Origin: Cunninghamella blakesleeana
Taxonomy: Eukaryota > Mucoromycota > Mucoromycetes > Mucorales > Cunninghamellaceae
Length of the DNA stretch: 64,000 nucleotides
Reading direction: 5' to 3'
NCBI GenBank assembly: GCA_017871115.1
Contig: JAFCIZ010000007.1
Location: 1,426,001 to 1,490,000, forward strand
This document shows positions 25,781 to 37,110 of the stretch, piece after piece. The translations under genes were made by a program, and so were the position numbers. Each line of letters starts with the position of its first letter. Within the stretch, counting starts at the first letter, position 1. Below the pieces are notes generated by a model. It did not search any database and was not told where the DNA came from. It saw nothing but the letters and a program-made list of their open reading frames with translations.

Positions 25781-26138
25781 AATAGTAGTTACATACTTGA
25801 ATGGCAATCACTATTCTAGTAAATTGACTAGTAAAATCTAATTCATATTCCCAAGAAATAATATTTATAATATTTAAAAAGGATGGACTAAATAAAATAC
25901 CAAATCCCAAAGCAACAACTATGTATAAAGAGATACAGTTAAAAAAAAGCTTAGTTATGTAACTAGACTTTATGATCCTTTATTTATATTTATATATGTA
26001 ATTATATTTGTTTATTTATTTACAAGCTTCTGACATATAATATTTTTCTTTGATGGCTAATGAGCACAGCCCAAATAGTAATATAAAACCACCTAATATG
26101 GTAGAAATCATTGATACAGTATCGTCTATTGAAGTCAT
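23761..26138 (-). CDS. Plasma-membrane Na+/H+ antiporter, Nha1/Sod2 type
   Basis: Model: complement(join(23761..23841, 23920..24333, 24454..24633, 24721..24769, 24884..25069, 25186..25268, 25401..25445, 25529..25672, 25797..25918, 26024..26138)), 472 residues. It is polytopic, with 10 or more hydrophobic segments, and carries fungal CPA1 signatures: LFGLCSLAIKEKYYMSEA, FTRIVIAIQ, LPKAYL, ATDP-equivalent APTDP (D141), ESGANDG (N173-D174) and GCDDLLACFIAGN (D261-D262). The paired Asp corresponds to the acidic pair important for ion transport in S. pombe Sod2. The function is electroneutral or electrogenic export of Na+/Li+/K+ in exchange for H+. Its short C-tail (about 30 aa after the last exon junction) resembles Sod2 rather than the very long cytosolic tail of S. 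cerevisiae Nha1. Confidence 0.9.
25739..25780. repeat. (TA)n(TG)n compound microsatellite in antiporter intron
   Basis: An AT dinucleotide run converts to a TG run inside an intron of the Na+/H+ antiporter gene, next to the donor at 25796. Confidence 0.9.
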
Positions 26139-27834
26139 TATATATATTTTGTAAAATCAAACTAAGATTTAATTTACATGTAATTACAAAATTATTATAA
26201 AGAAGAAATATAAGATAAAGAAAGATAAAGAAAAGGATATAAAAATGAATGACGCCCAATAAATATATATATATAGAAATAGATATACATTGGATTTTTT
26301 TAAAAAAAATTCAAAAATAATACAAATAATGATCGGTCATGCAATAAATAAAATAATAAATTATGATAAACGTCATTAAAATCTATGAGCTATTTATGCT
26401 ACAAGTTCTGCTTTCGTTCCTGAAAATTAAGGTTTTGTTATTACTAAGTTGTATTTGTTATTATTTATACTTTGGTTAGCATTATGATACTGAAAATTGC
26501 TAATACACACATACATACATACTAATTATCATTATTATTATTATTATTTATTTATTTATTTTAATTTGCAGTATTTTATATGAAAAGGGAAATTCAAGGA
26601 GATATAGTATATATATGTAAATACTGGTGGATATCATTTAAAAAAAGCCGCGAAATTCTGAATAAAATGAGGTATTTTTGCTTTTGGTATATATAGTCAT
26701 CTGAATGAACTTTACCTTAATTCCATACTTGGTAATTACTTCTAAGACTTGTAGAAAAAACAAAAATAAAGTTCATACAGTTTTTTGAATTATAAGATAT
26801 AGAGTGGAGTTTGGATTATTGTTTTTCGATATCAATAACTATATATTTAATCATTTTTTTTCTTCCCTTCCCTTTCCTTTATTCTTTTATTTTATATTTT
26901 ATAAAGTTTTAAATGTATATTGAATATTTTAAAATCACTTCATCAATTAGCATTTTATCACACCATCTAACAGGTGTGTGTACTTGTTGAAATATATATA
27001 ATGTATTATATTTTAATAATGCAATGTATATATTACCTTATTACTCTATTCATAAAACGAGAAAGATTAATATGACTACAATTTTATTTAAGAATATTTA
27101 AATATATACCTAGTTTTCTTTCTTTCTCTCTTTTTTTTTTTTCTTGGATCGAAAAAAAAAGTTATGTATCCCTTAAAGTGTTATATTCTAATATCTGAAC
27201 TCGAAAACATTATGCAAAAAGTCTTTTTTTATCTATATTAAGGATAAAACCCAAGAATTCTTCATGCATGAAGAAGAACTACCAAGTATTGTCGGGTCAT
27301 TAAATTGAATTCTATTCATTTAAATACTTATTTAAAAAATAGGGTATTTTATGAAAATAAAAATAAAATGAAATACCTTTTTTTTTTTTTATTGAAGAAT
27401 ATATAATTAAATGTAAACGGAGTTCTATAATAAATAAGTATTCTGGTGGAACTCTTTTTACTCAAACAGTATCAAAATTATAAGGTTGAGTTTCTAAATA
27501 TAGTAATGAAAGGATTTCGTTAATAATGATTAGTAGATGTCAAATGTTAATGGTAATAATATATTATACATATTAATTTAAATAAATAAGTATATAAATC
27601 AAATAAATACGTTAAAACAATAAGAGGAGTTCGTAATTCTTAATTTATTATGATTTATTGAAAATAAAATATCATATGAAAGTATAATTTTAACCCCGCA
27701 TTTTAATATTCATCCCTTTTTGGATTTATTTCTTGTTGATTTTTTTATTTATTTATTTCTTCTTCTTTCTTTTCTTTTTTCTTTCAATTATAAGTTTCAT
27801 TTAATTAATACTAATACTAATACTATTTATAAAA
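26139..27834. other. Divergent intergenic region, no gene seen
   Basis: This 1.7-kb AT-rich stretch lies between the antiporter start and the 120-aa orphan gene. Pyrimidine-rich tracts near 26860-26900, 27115-27145 and 27740-27790 resemble promoter/leader composition elsewhere in the window. No ORF or RNA gene is supported. Confidence 0.5.
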
Positions 27835-28567
27835 ATGGCAAGTGAAGTAGCTCAAGTAGCAGGTTTTAAGTTTGAAAAGGTATATATATACTTTTTTCAA
27901 ACACATAGTGTAGTCTAGTTAACTTATGTTTTATGTTTTATTTTACTATTAGACTACTTCTTTAAACATCTCTATCACAGATGCTATTTCCAAAGCAAAC
28001 ACGTCTAGTTCTTTATTAGAAAATGTATTGGAAATGCAAGACCCAAAGCAAATAGCTACTAATGAAATTGCAAAGGTAAAAAAAACAAAAAATAATCACC
28101 CTATTTTTTAAAAATGAAAAAAAGAGCGAGAGAAAAGTGAAAAAAAAAAGAGAGACACAATGCAAAGATTACATGGAATTTTTGTGTTTGTGTATATAAA
28201 TATGATGATAAGCGTGTGAATTTTTTATTTTTGATACAAATGATTAATCATAACAATTTTATTTAATAGGATTCTTATAAAGAATGTCTTCAATTAAAGG
28301 AATATCTCGGAGAACATTTATGGAGTGTATCTGATACAGATGGTATTGCTGATATTCAAAATGCTATTGATATTCTTACTCGTGCTACTGTTAGTTATGA
28401 AATGATGAAAGATGCTGCTGAAGGAGATTGGTAAGTATATAATAATAATTAAAAAAGGAAAAATTAGAGGTTTATATATTTATATATATTAAAATACTGA
28501 TGGGAAGATGTTTTCTTTTTTCTTTATTTAAAGGGAATTGGTTGATGTAGATATTCCGTGCTTGTAA
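27835..28567 (+). CDS. Small acidic helical protein, unrecognised
   Basis: Model: join(27835..27879, 27953..28075, 28270..28430, 28534..28567), 120 residues. All splice sites are canonical and phases agree, and the coding exons have normal amino-acid composition flanked by low-complexity introns, so I consider the gene real. The protein has no signal peptide or membrane segment. It is predicted mostly alpha-helical, acidic, and ends GDWELVDVDIPCL. I do not recognise a family. A single-domain adaptor or complex subunit is possible but nothing in the sequence shows it. Confidence 0.7.
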
Positions 28568-29265
28568 AAAAAAAAAAATAAGATTCCTTTTTAAATCATT
28601 ATCAGCCATATGATTTTGTTTACATACCACCATTAATTCTTTTTTTATTATTACTATTTCTAATTATGACTTTCATAACACTTTAATGACAACTTTATTT
28701 TATTTTATGTAAAAAAATTATAAAACCCTTTAAAAAAAAAGAATATAACAAATATTAATAATAAAGCTTTTTGAAAATATATAGTTTAAACATTTATGCC
28801 AATTTGATAACCTAAAATAGTCATAATCTAGCTTTTCTTTTTATAATAATTAATATTATATATATATATATATATATATTGTGTTTAAAAATAATTTCGA
28901 TAATATAATTTTTATTCTTTTTTCAGTGATTATTTAGTATTTATGCATTTTTTTTAACAAAGTATACGTACTCGAAAATTGAATAAAGGTCGAAAATGAT
29001 TTATAAAAGTTAATCCGAGTTAAAATCCCGCTGCGACTGCACTTTTTTTATAAAATTTTCTTTCGCTCTTCCTTTTTCTTTTTTTTTTTTTTATATCAGT
29101 TATCTATAAGAATATACATTATATTTATACACATTAAAATATTATCGTGAATTTTTTTATATATTTCGCCATTCTTTAATTAATTTAACCGGCTTTTTTT
29201 TTTTTTTTTTTAAAAAAAAAAGTAATTTGTATATATATATATATAAGCTTAATTTTATATTTACA
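28568..29265. other. Intergenic between the two orphan genes
   Basis: This 698-bp stretch has a (TA)n run at about 28857-28880 and an 18-nt T-run meeting a 10-nt A-run at 29194-29221, 45 bp before the next ATG. A GC-richer patch at 29010-29045 was checked for a tRNA and does not fold as one. Confidence 0.5.
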
Positions 29266-31530
29266 ATGGAAAGTAATACAAATCAACCAAAACATACCGC
29301 GTCTGAAAAAGATTCCACTATTGATATTAAAGAAGAATTTCCAACATTAGCATCCGATAATAAAGCCAATGTTATTCAAGCAGCGCTTACTGAACAAAAT
29401 ACTTTAAACCAGACTTCAATGGATATAGATGAGGACAAAAAAAATATTAATATAAATACCACTACTTCACCTCCACCTATTACTACAACTACTACATCTT
29501 TACCCTCAACTGGAATACCACAAAATGAATGTAATATACTTACACCTACTTTAGCTGATATATTGAGCGATGATCTTATGCTTCGTTTTTACCAATGTGT
29601 AAAAGATATTCGCCTTCAGCGTTCCCCAACACAAACAAGCTCCATGTTTTTTGCTCTTTGTCACGCTCTTGGTGATACAATTTCCTTTCTTAAGGTACCT
29701 AATATGAATAAAATCATGTTTCGTCAAGATGAGCAGATTTTTGCTGTAAATATATCAGGTATTGTACCGCCTGTTTCAGATAATAATAGTAATAATAACA
29801 ATAATAATAATAATAACAATAATAATAATAATCAATCTCTTCAACAAAGTGCTGATAATTTAAATATATTGGCTAATGTACATTATGATAACACAAATAA
29901 TAACAATGTAACACCTATTTCATCATCTACTTCTTCTAATCAATATACTCAAATGGATAATAACCATAACAATAACAATACTACGCCTTCATCATCGACA
30001 ACTAGCACTCTAGCAGCAGCAGCGGCTGCAGCGGCTAATTTCTTTTCTGCAAATGATCAATCTCAACAATTGTTACAAGCAGCTTTATCTACTGTTAATT
30101 CTCATGATCCTAATCATCCCCTACTTCCAAATGTTTTAAATCCAGTATCAGAAGGGGGCCCAAATATAAGTAATACAAAATCAAAAACACCAAAAAAACC
30201 TAAAAAACCTAGCCCTAGAGATAAAGAATATGCTGTTAGACGTAAGTTATTATACAAGGAATATATAAATATATATATATGGCTATTTATATTTATGCAT
30301 TTTTATTTTATTTTTATTTTATTTTTTAAAAAAATAGGCAATGAAATTATCCAAGATTTATTAAAAGTAACAGAAGCTAATTTATTACATCAAGCCAATA
30401 CAGTGGATGAAGACATTAAATTAATTATTCAAGGACAAGAACGTAATACAAAACTTGGACTATTATCACCACTACACCGATTTGCCACCTTTGCTAATCT
30501 GACAGCACATTACGATAGTGATTTTGCACCCAAAAATGCAGGTGTATATTATAATTATGAATATTTTCAATTGTTTTTAGCTTTTCGTGATTTAGAACTA
30601 GAAAGAACTCAACAAATGCAACATCATAAACAACAAAATGAATCTGTACCAAAACAATCTTCATCAACGTCTACATCAACATCATCACCATCAGCATCTA
30701 CTTCATCATCAACACCTACTTCTGCACCTACCTCTACACCACCTGTTAATTATACAACTACATCTTTATCTCGTCCAGTAATGACACAATGTCGTGCAGA
30801 TATTGAAAAAGTATTAGTCAATACTAATTGGGAAGCAATTCGTAGACGACTAATTATTGGGGAAAGAATTTATCAGCTATCTAATGTCATTGGTCGTGGA
30901 TTTTTATTATTAAGTAAACAAGTCTCTGGAAGAAAATTATTACATAATTTTAATACCACTGAATGGACATTACTATTACATGAATTTGAAAGGCCAGAAT
31001 CCTTACCATTATTAAGAGTGTTACAAACAAAGTATTCTCCTGAAAGACTCTATCAACATCATCACCCTGAAAATGCCATTTATTCACAAGGTATGACGGA
31101 ATCGGCAGCAGCAGCAGCAGCAGCAGAAGCAATGAAAGTATTACCGCTCTTATCACAATCTCAACAACATCCTTCCCAAAGTAATATGCCTACTACATCT
31201 TTGACGCCATCTTCATCATCAACATCTTCTCCACCACCAAAAGCATATGTAGATAATAACAATAACAATATTAATAATAATGGTAATGAACCAAATCAAG
31301 TAGCATCTTCAAATAATTATATAGCTTCACTTCCGCATACTACTACGACTAATAATACACTTACTGCATCTTCAATGGTCCCTGAAAATACATCGACAAT
31401 TAATAATGATCAACGGGAAAACAATAATGATAATAATCCTATTAGTAGTAATGATAATAATGACTTTTACCAAAATATAAATGATCATCAGGATGGAAGT
31501 CGAAGGAAAAAATTAAAAACAAAAGAATAA
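29266..31530 (+). CDS. Orphan 722-aa low-complexity-rich protein
   Basis: Model: join(29266..30241, 30338..31530), 722 residues. The ATG at 29266 is chosen because the frame upstream opens only with TTG. There are three non-repetitive blocks: about residues 85-165 (helical, containing DLMLRFYQCVKDIRL and SMFFALCHALGDTI), about 325-430 (NEIIQDLLKVTEANLLHQ, HRFATFANLTAHYDSDFAP) and about 490-590 (NWEAIRRRLIIGERIYQL, RKLLHNFNTTEWTLLLHEF). They are separated by polyN, polyA, polyS/T and a basic KTPKKPKKPSP stretch that may be nuclear-localising. I recognise no Pfam-type family. The composition suggests a regulatory or nuclear protein, which is an inference. The 96-nt intron is in frame and stop-free, so an unspliced product would be translatable. 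Confidence 0.75.
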   Translation: MESNTNQPKHTASEKDSTIDIKEEFPTLASDNKANVIQAALTEQNTLNQTSMDIDEDKKNININTTTSPPPITTTTTSLPSTGIPQNECNILTPTLADILSDDLMLRFYQCVKDIRLQRSPTQTSSMFFALCHALGDTISFLKVPNMNKIMFRQDEQIFAVNISGIVPPVSDNNSNNNNNNNNNNNNNNQSLQQSADNLNILANVHYDNTNNNNVTPISSSTSSNQYTQMDNNHNNNNTTPSSSTTSTLAAAAAAAANFFSANDQSQQLLQAALSTVNSHDPNHPLLPNVLNPVSEGGPNISNTKSKTPKKPKKPSPRDKEYAVRRKLLYKEYINIYIWLFIFMHFYFIFILFFKKIGNEIIQDLLKVTEANLLHQANTVDEDIKLIIQGQERNTKLGLLSPLHRFATFANLTAHYDSDFAPKNAGVYYNYEYFQLFLAFRDLELERTQQMQHHKQQNESVPKQSSSTSTSTSSPSASTSSSTPTSAPTSTPPVNYTTTSLSRPVMTQCRADIEKVLVNTNWEAIRRRLIIGERIYQLSNVIGRGFLLLSKQVSGRKLLHNFNTTEWTLLLHEFERPESLPLLRVLQTKYSPERLYQHHHPENAIYSQGMTESAAAAAAAEAMKVLPLLSQSQQHPSQSNMPTTSLTPSSSSTSSPPPKAYVDNNNNNINNNGNEPNQVASSNNYIASLPHTTTTNNTLTASSMVPENTSTINNDQRENNNDNNPISSNDNNDFYQNINDHQDGSRRKKLKTKE

Positions 31531-32157
31531 ATAAATGAATAAGAATACGAAGAATTAGAATAATTATTAGTTGACTGAATTTTTTACGATGAATATAAAC
31601 ATATGTGAAGCATCATTATTGGAAGAAGTGATATATTTCATAGTTGAATAATATCGTGTGATTATTATATATACTATTTTTTGATTTATAAAATAATTCA
31701 TTTATGAATATTATTATTATTATTACTATTATTATCATGTTTACTACTACATTCATTCAATTCATTGCATTTTATATTTCTTCTTTTTATTAGAAAAAAA
31801 TTTACCATGTATTCCTACTATTTTTCTTTTTGATTTATTTCAAAGTATAATTACAATATACAAAATAAAGGATTAATCAACCGTAAACTAACTTTTTTTA
31901 ATAATAAATAAAAATCGACTTGGGGATTTTATTAAAGTAGATGGTTTTTTTTGTAGTGGTGATCAGTACTAAAAAAGCGATTGAAAAAGTAAATTAAGAA
32001 ATTAAAGATCAAAGTTTTATGTAAAACCAAGTAGCTGAGTTTAGATAAATTCACAAGGCAAAAGTAACTTTGCAATATAAAGAAATAATAAGATACTGGT
32101 AAGATGTTCCTTTCTCTTAATAATTCATCATATCTAAAGCACATTTTTTTATTATTA

Positions 32158-32192
32158 TTTTTTATTTTTTATTTTTTATTTTTTATTTTTAT
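32158..32192. repeat. (ATTTTTT)n tandem repeat
   Basis: Four to five near-identical 7-nt units end in a T-run that meets an A-run. They lie in noncoding DNA. Confidence 0.85.
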
Positions 32193-32253
32193 TTTTTTTT
32201 AAAAAAAAGATAATAGTGAACAAACTATTATCTATTATCAAATATTTCATAGA

Positions 32254-32544
32254 TTAATATTTTTTATTTATATGTTTTAATAAATATGAACATACACTTT
32301 TATATATAACTTTGTCATTAGAATATAGTAGCAATTGCTTACTTTTTTCAAAATTTGCACAATCAAAGATAATTGGTGTATACTTTTTTTTTCTTTTATA
32401 GCTATGAAAAAAATTTATATTATTCTTTGCATTTTGATGAAAACTACACAATTCACCAGTGATATTTACCAATTCTTTACAGTTTCTTTTTTTTTTATAA
32501 TTACTAGCGCAAAAATGTATTTCTTTAGGTTTTTCTTTCTTCAT
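32254..32544 (-). CDS. Candidate small gene with Cys/His zinc-ligand-like pattern, uncertain
   Basis: An ATG-initiated 96-codon frame (start 32544) has balanced, non-repetitive composition, unlike other chance ORFs here, which are Phe/Tyr/Ile strings. Residues near 12-40 carry C-x9-C-x10-C-x2-H, reminiscent of small treble-clef-like cysteine clusters of the form C..KKGKRC...G.YC..H. A possible donor (GTATGT) lies in frame near its end at about 32300, so the 3' end may be spliced. An ORF fragment at 31932-32130 on the same strand could be a continuation, but the phase does not fit cleanly. No family is recognised. It could be a real short gene, a single exon of a longer one, or a decaying gene. 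Confidence 0.35.
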   Translation of the reverse strand: MKKEKPKEIHFCASNYKKKRNCKELVNITGELCSFHQNAKNNINFFHSYKRKKKYTPIIFDCANFEKSKQLLLYSNDKVIYKSVCSYLLKHINKKY

Positions 32545-33985
32545 ATTGAATATATCTATTTTTTTTGATGCCTGTTGCTTAATATTATTATCCTTGTTTT
32601 ATGGTTTATAGGAATAGCTTGTTTTAGTAGTGTATGAGTGAGTGGTATAAATAATTACATGAAAACAAGTGTGTACGCCAATTTCAATAAATAAAAAATA
32701 ATTTGCCTAAATTTATTTTATTAATTAACTGTTAACAAGTATTGTTAATATGTTTGGATATATATAATCTATCTTTACCAAAGTATATTAGTGCCAAAAT
32801 AAACTAATAAAATAATAATAATAAAAATTAAAAATATATTTGAGAAAGAAAAGTTAAATAAAATAAATAAAAATTAAACCCTTTAATAATGAAATTTTAT
32901 GTATGCAACACAAAGGAGGCAAAGTACATTAGGTGAATTTTATAACTCCAGCCACATTTAATGATTGACACTATATAAGTTCAACTATGGTTAGATATTT
33001 TAATTTACAAAATAATGTTATTTATATCATATGTTTATAATTACAAATATCTATGTAAATATTCCTTGTTAGAACAGTTTAGTATGAATAAATGACCGTA
33101 TTAAATAATAGTAGAAGAGCAAGTAGTAATACTATCTCTGATATTTGTGATACGTTACATTATTTATTTGTTGAATAGCAAACTCTATATTTTCTATATT
33201 TTTAATATTTATTATCATCTTTATTATTTTAATTTTTGTTTTTTTAAAAAATATAAAACAACTACATACAATTTGTTTTTCTATTTATATGTATATACTT
33301 TTAAATGTTTATCATATATAGAAGAGCGCTATTGTCCCATTCAAAAAAAAAAAAAAGAAAATTAATAACGCATATATAATTTTTTGAAATAAAAAATTTA
33401 TATAGGTAAAATATATATTTTTTAAATAAAAGGTACATTATTTTTTACTGGTTCCATTCTATAAGTATATACATAAATAAATTTTGATACGAGGTTTGGT
33501 AAATCTCATAATTTTTATAAATTATTAGATATCTTTTTAATGCGATTAATTATTAACTGCAAAAAAAGAGCAAAGTTACATGAATCAATTTCTATCGTTA
33601 AATTTTTTTTTATCAACATCATTATTACCCATTATAATACGACAAATAGTCAATTATATTTACTCATTTTAATTTTATTAATAATTTGATGAATATACCA
33701 GTAATAATTAAATGTCTATTGTAAGAAGAGAAAAAAAAAAAAATTAAATTGTACGTACGAAAAAGAAAACAAAATTACAAAAAGGGAAAATAATAATTTT
33801 TTTTTCTAATAAAAGTAATTGTATATATTGTATATGTAATGATAATAATAATAATAATAATAAATGGGTTGATTAATATAAAAAAATTATATAAGTGTAT
33901 ATAAAATCATAACGAGAGAAAGAGAAAGAGAAAGAAAGTAAGAGAGGGGGGAGGATGAAATCTAGAGAAGAGGATTAAAAAATAA

Positions 33986-36487
33986 TTAACTCCAAACATC
34001 TTCTTGGTAACGGCCAGTATTACGTAAATTTTTAACATAATCCAAAGCCTTTTGTTCTGTTCTTTCACCAAATTCCATAGCTAAATTGACAAATGTTTGA
34101 TTGACATCACGGGCCATATTTCTAGCATCACCGCATACATAAATATAAGCTCCCTTTTCTAATAATTGCCAAATGGATTTACCATGTTCTTCTAAACGAT
34201 GTTGGACATAAACTTTACGTTCTGTTTCACGTGAAAAAGCAGTGATTAATTTAGAATCTTCGCCACCCAAGGTATTGAACAATTCAGGCCATTCATCAGC
34301 ATATAAGAAATCATGTTCAGGATGACGATTACCAAAGAAAAGGATGGTTGGACCAACATTTTTACCTTCCTTCTTTTGTAATGCGCGTTCTCTAACAAAC
34401 CCTCTGAAAGGAGCCACACCAGTACCGGGGCCAATCATGATAACTGGACAGCTTGTATTACGTGGTAATTTAAATTGTGATCGACGAATATGAATAGGTA
34501 CTTTATGACTAATACCTTGTTCATTGAGGTAAGATTGGCGAGGGCCAGCAAGATCATATTGAGGTAAGTTTTCTTTGTTATCTTGTTCTTGACTTTGGAT
34601 ATGTATACGATATAAAAAGTTGGTATGTACACCATAAACAGTACGTTCAGGTGTAGGCTCAGGTTGATAGGCCAATGTCACACAAGTAGCTGAGATGATG
34701 GTAGGGGTTTCTTTGGAAGAAGAGGAAATGGAATAATATCTTGGTTGTAAACGAGGAATGGTTTCAACAATTAAATCAAAAGGTACAGAAGAAAAGGAGG
34801 CTTCTTTACCAGCAACCAATTCCAAGACTTCACCTAAATTACGCACGGCTTCACCAATTTTTAATCTATATTCATCTTTATCGGTAGCCAATACCTTTAA
34901 TAATTCTTTAGAAGCTTCAGTGGGTGCAAATTCTACAAAGGACATTAAGGATTGTCTAGAAGCTGGTGCACAAATATCAATATAGTGTCTAAAAATAGCA
35001 CGATAGGTGGTGGGGACTGGGAAAGGGTATTGTTTAGAAGCTGCAGGATCAATGGCTTTAACATTTACTACCGTGTCCAATTTATCTTTTAATCCAAGTA
35101 CAGTTGCTAATCGAATTACTTCATCTTCATTATTGGTTGGCCACATAGCTACATGATCACCAGTTTGGTAGCTAAGATTAGTTCCGGAAATATCAATATC
35201 TACATGTAAACAATGACGTTCTGATCCTTTGAAAAGTTCACGTGTAGTGATGGGTGCAGTATAGGGTCGTTTAGCATCATAAATAATTTTTCTATATATA
35301 TATATAAAAGAAAGATAAAGTTAAAGAAAAATATAAAATTAAAAAAAAATATTAGGTTTTTTTTTTTTTTTTTTTTTTTTTGAAAAAAATAAAAAAAAAT
35401 TGAAATTCCATCTCTTCCATGAATACGGATATCAACACAGCAGGTAGTAAAAGATGAAAAAACTTTTTTTAAAAAAAAAGTAACTTACGAAGTAGTATCC
35501 TTTGCTCTTGTGCCAATTTCACCGAAATAAACATCATCTTGTTGATATTCTTGTAATTCCTCTACAGTATAAGAAGCTTGTCTTGGACCTTGTTGAGTGT
35601 TATTTTCATCCACACCCAAAGCTTGACAAAAGGCAGGCCACATAGTTTCTTGCCATGCTAAGAAGTCTTCTTCTAAAGAACTATCATCATCACCTTCACC
35701 ACGTTCACCAATTCGTTTAGCGCCTAAAGCAGTTAATTTTTTATCCAAAATACGAGCCACAGCATTATAATGTTCATAAGTCTTATTTCCGAGACCAAAG
35801 ATAAGGTAACGTAAATTATCTAATCTATCGCCACCTTCTGAGAACTCGGGTGATTCATCTGTAATAAATTGTTCCCAAAAATCAACTGCATTGTCTGTAG
35901 GTTCTCCTTCACCATAAGTAGCCATGACAAAACAAACCAAACTGTCTTCGCTTAATGTGTCTAAATAGGTTAAATCATACATTTCTATATCAGCTGTCAT
36001 ACAGCTAACTCCATATTTTTGTGAACATTCTTTAGCAAGTCTTGATGCATAATCTTCGGCTGTTCCTGTTTGAGATCCATAAAAGAAAATTACTTTACGT
36101 CCCTATATATTTATATAAACCAAACCAATAGTAATAATAAAATAAAATAAATAATGAATAAATATATAAATAACCTTTTTAATTTATTACTCCATCTCAT
36201 TACACCCTCACTCTCTTTTTCTTTCTTTTTATAACTCTCTATATGCTCTTTGTTTTTATGTATATATACATATATATATTTACCTGTTGTTCCATCACTT
36301 TAACAAAGTTACGTTCCCTTTTAGGAGCTTGAGGTGCAGTTTGCTTGGGTGTAGCATCAGCTTGACTAGTGCCAAACAACATATCAGATAATTGCCGTCT
36401 TGTAAACCAAGCAATGGTTCCTAAACCAATACTTCCCAATAAGATTAAATCGAGAGTATCGATAACAGCTGGTGTTGGTTGTGTCAT
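33986..36487 (-). CDS. NADPH-cytochrome P450 reductase
   Basis: Model: complement(join(33986..35291, 35489..36102, 36284..36487)), 707 residues. An N-terminal membrane anchor (about 11-28, LILLGSIGLGTIAWF) places it on the ER. The flavodoxin domain follows with the FMN loop GSQTGTAEDYA (77-87), ATYGEGEPTDNA and FGLGNKTYEHYN. The FAD domain has RYYSISSSS. The NADPH-binding domain has GPGTGVAPFRGFVRER and YVCGDARNMARDV. The protein ends DVWS, with the Trp that stacks on FAD in the family. The enzyme passes electrons from NADPH via FAD and FMN to microsomal P450s such as CYP51 in sterol synthesis, and to other acceptors. Length and domain order are typical. It is divergent from the ADF-H/PH gene. 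Confidence 0.96.
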
Positions 36488-37110
36488 TTTTATTATACTT
36501 TTATATATTTAAATAAATAAATATATATATTCTTATTAAACAAATTAAAAAATGAAAAAGAAAAAGATGAAGAAAAAAAATAATTTTAAACTTTTTTTTT
36601 AAAAAACAAAGAAATTGCACAAAAATAAAAAAATTAAAAATTGAGTTTAAAAAGTCCGGGTTCCGTTTTGTCCGAATTTTAGTAAAAAGATATCGAACCA
36701 TATTAATATACCATTATACCATTATTATAATATAATATATAGTATATTATTATATAATCATTTATTTTTATAATATATAAGATATATATATATATAATAT
36801 AGATTTTTATTTAAATGATGGAATTTTTATTAAAGTTTTATTGATTATTTATATACTTACATATCTATAACCTACCCTATAACCCTATTTTTTTTACTAA
36901 CATATGAAATATTTTTAATAAATTTTGAAAAAAAAAAAAAAAGGTACACCAATACGGTGTTTAAAAAAGGACGTTTTCCATTTCCTGTTTGTTTGCCTTT
37001 GTACAACATTAAAATTAGCTATAGCATCTTTTATTTATTTACATTTTTTACTTATTTCTACTTTTCTTTTTTCTTTCTTTTTTACTTAATAAAATAAATA
37101 TATATATAAA
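36488..37110. promoter_or_regulatory. Divergent promoter region (P450 reductase / ADF-H-PH)
   Basis: This 623-bp stretch includes a T-to-A junction at 36592-36606 about 105 bp before the reductase start, and a T/C-rich leader before the ATG at 37111. Nothing else was identified. Confidence 0.45.

Larger units (their letters stand above)
31531..33985. other. Longest gene-poor stretch (about 2.45 kb)
   Basis: This AT-rich stretch has an (ATTTTTT)n block at 32158-32192 followed by a T-to-A tract junction at about 32192-32208, and an (AGAGAA)n purine run at 33912-33940 just after the P450 reductase stop. The only coding-like signal is the minus-strand ORF at 32254-32544, listed separately. Confidence 0.5.

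Noticed and set aside
29010..29045. GC-richer patch ending in CCCGCTGCGACTGCA, considered as a tRNA 3' half
   Set aside because: The would-be T-arm does not pair and no matching acceptor or anticodon arm is found within 100 bp on either strand.
31932..32144. Fragment reading RYDELLRERNILP as a downstream exon of the 32254-32544 candidate
   Set aside because: The only clean acceptor gives the wrong phase relative to the candidate donor, so I did not join them.
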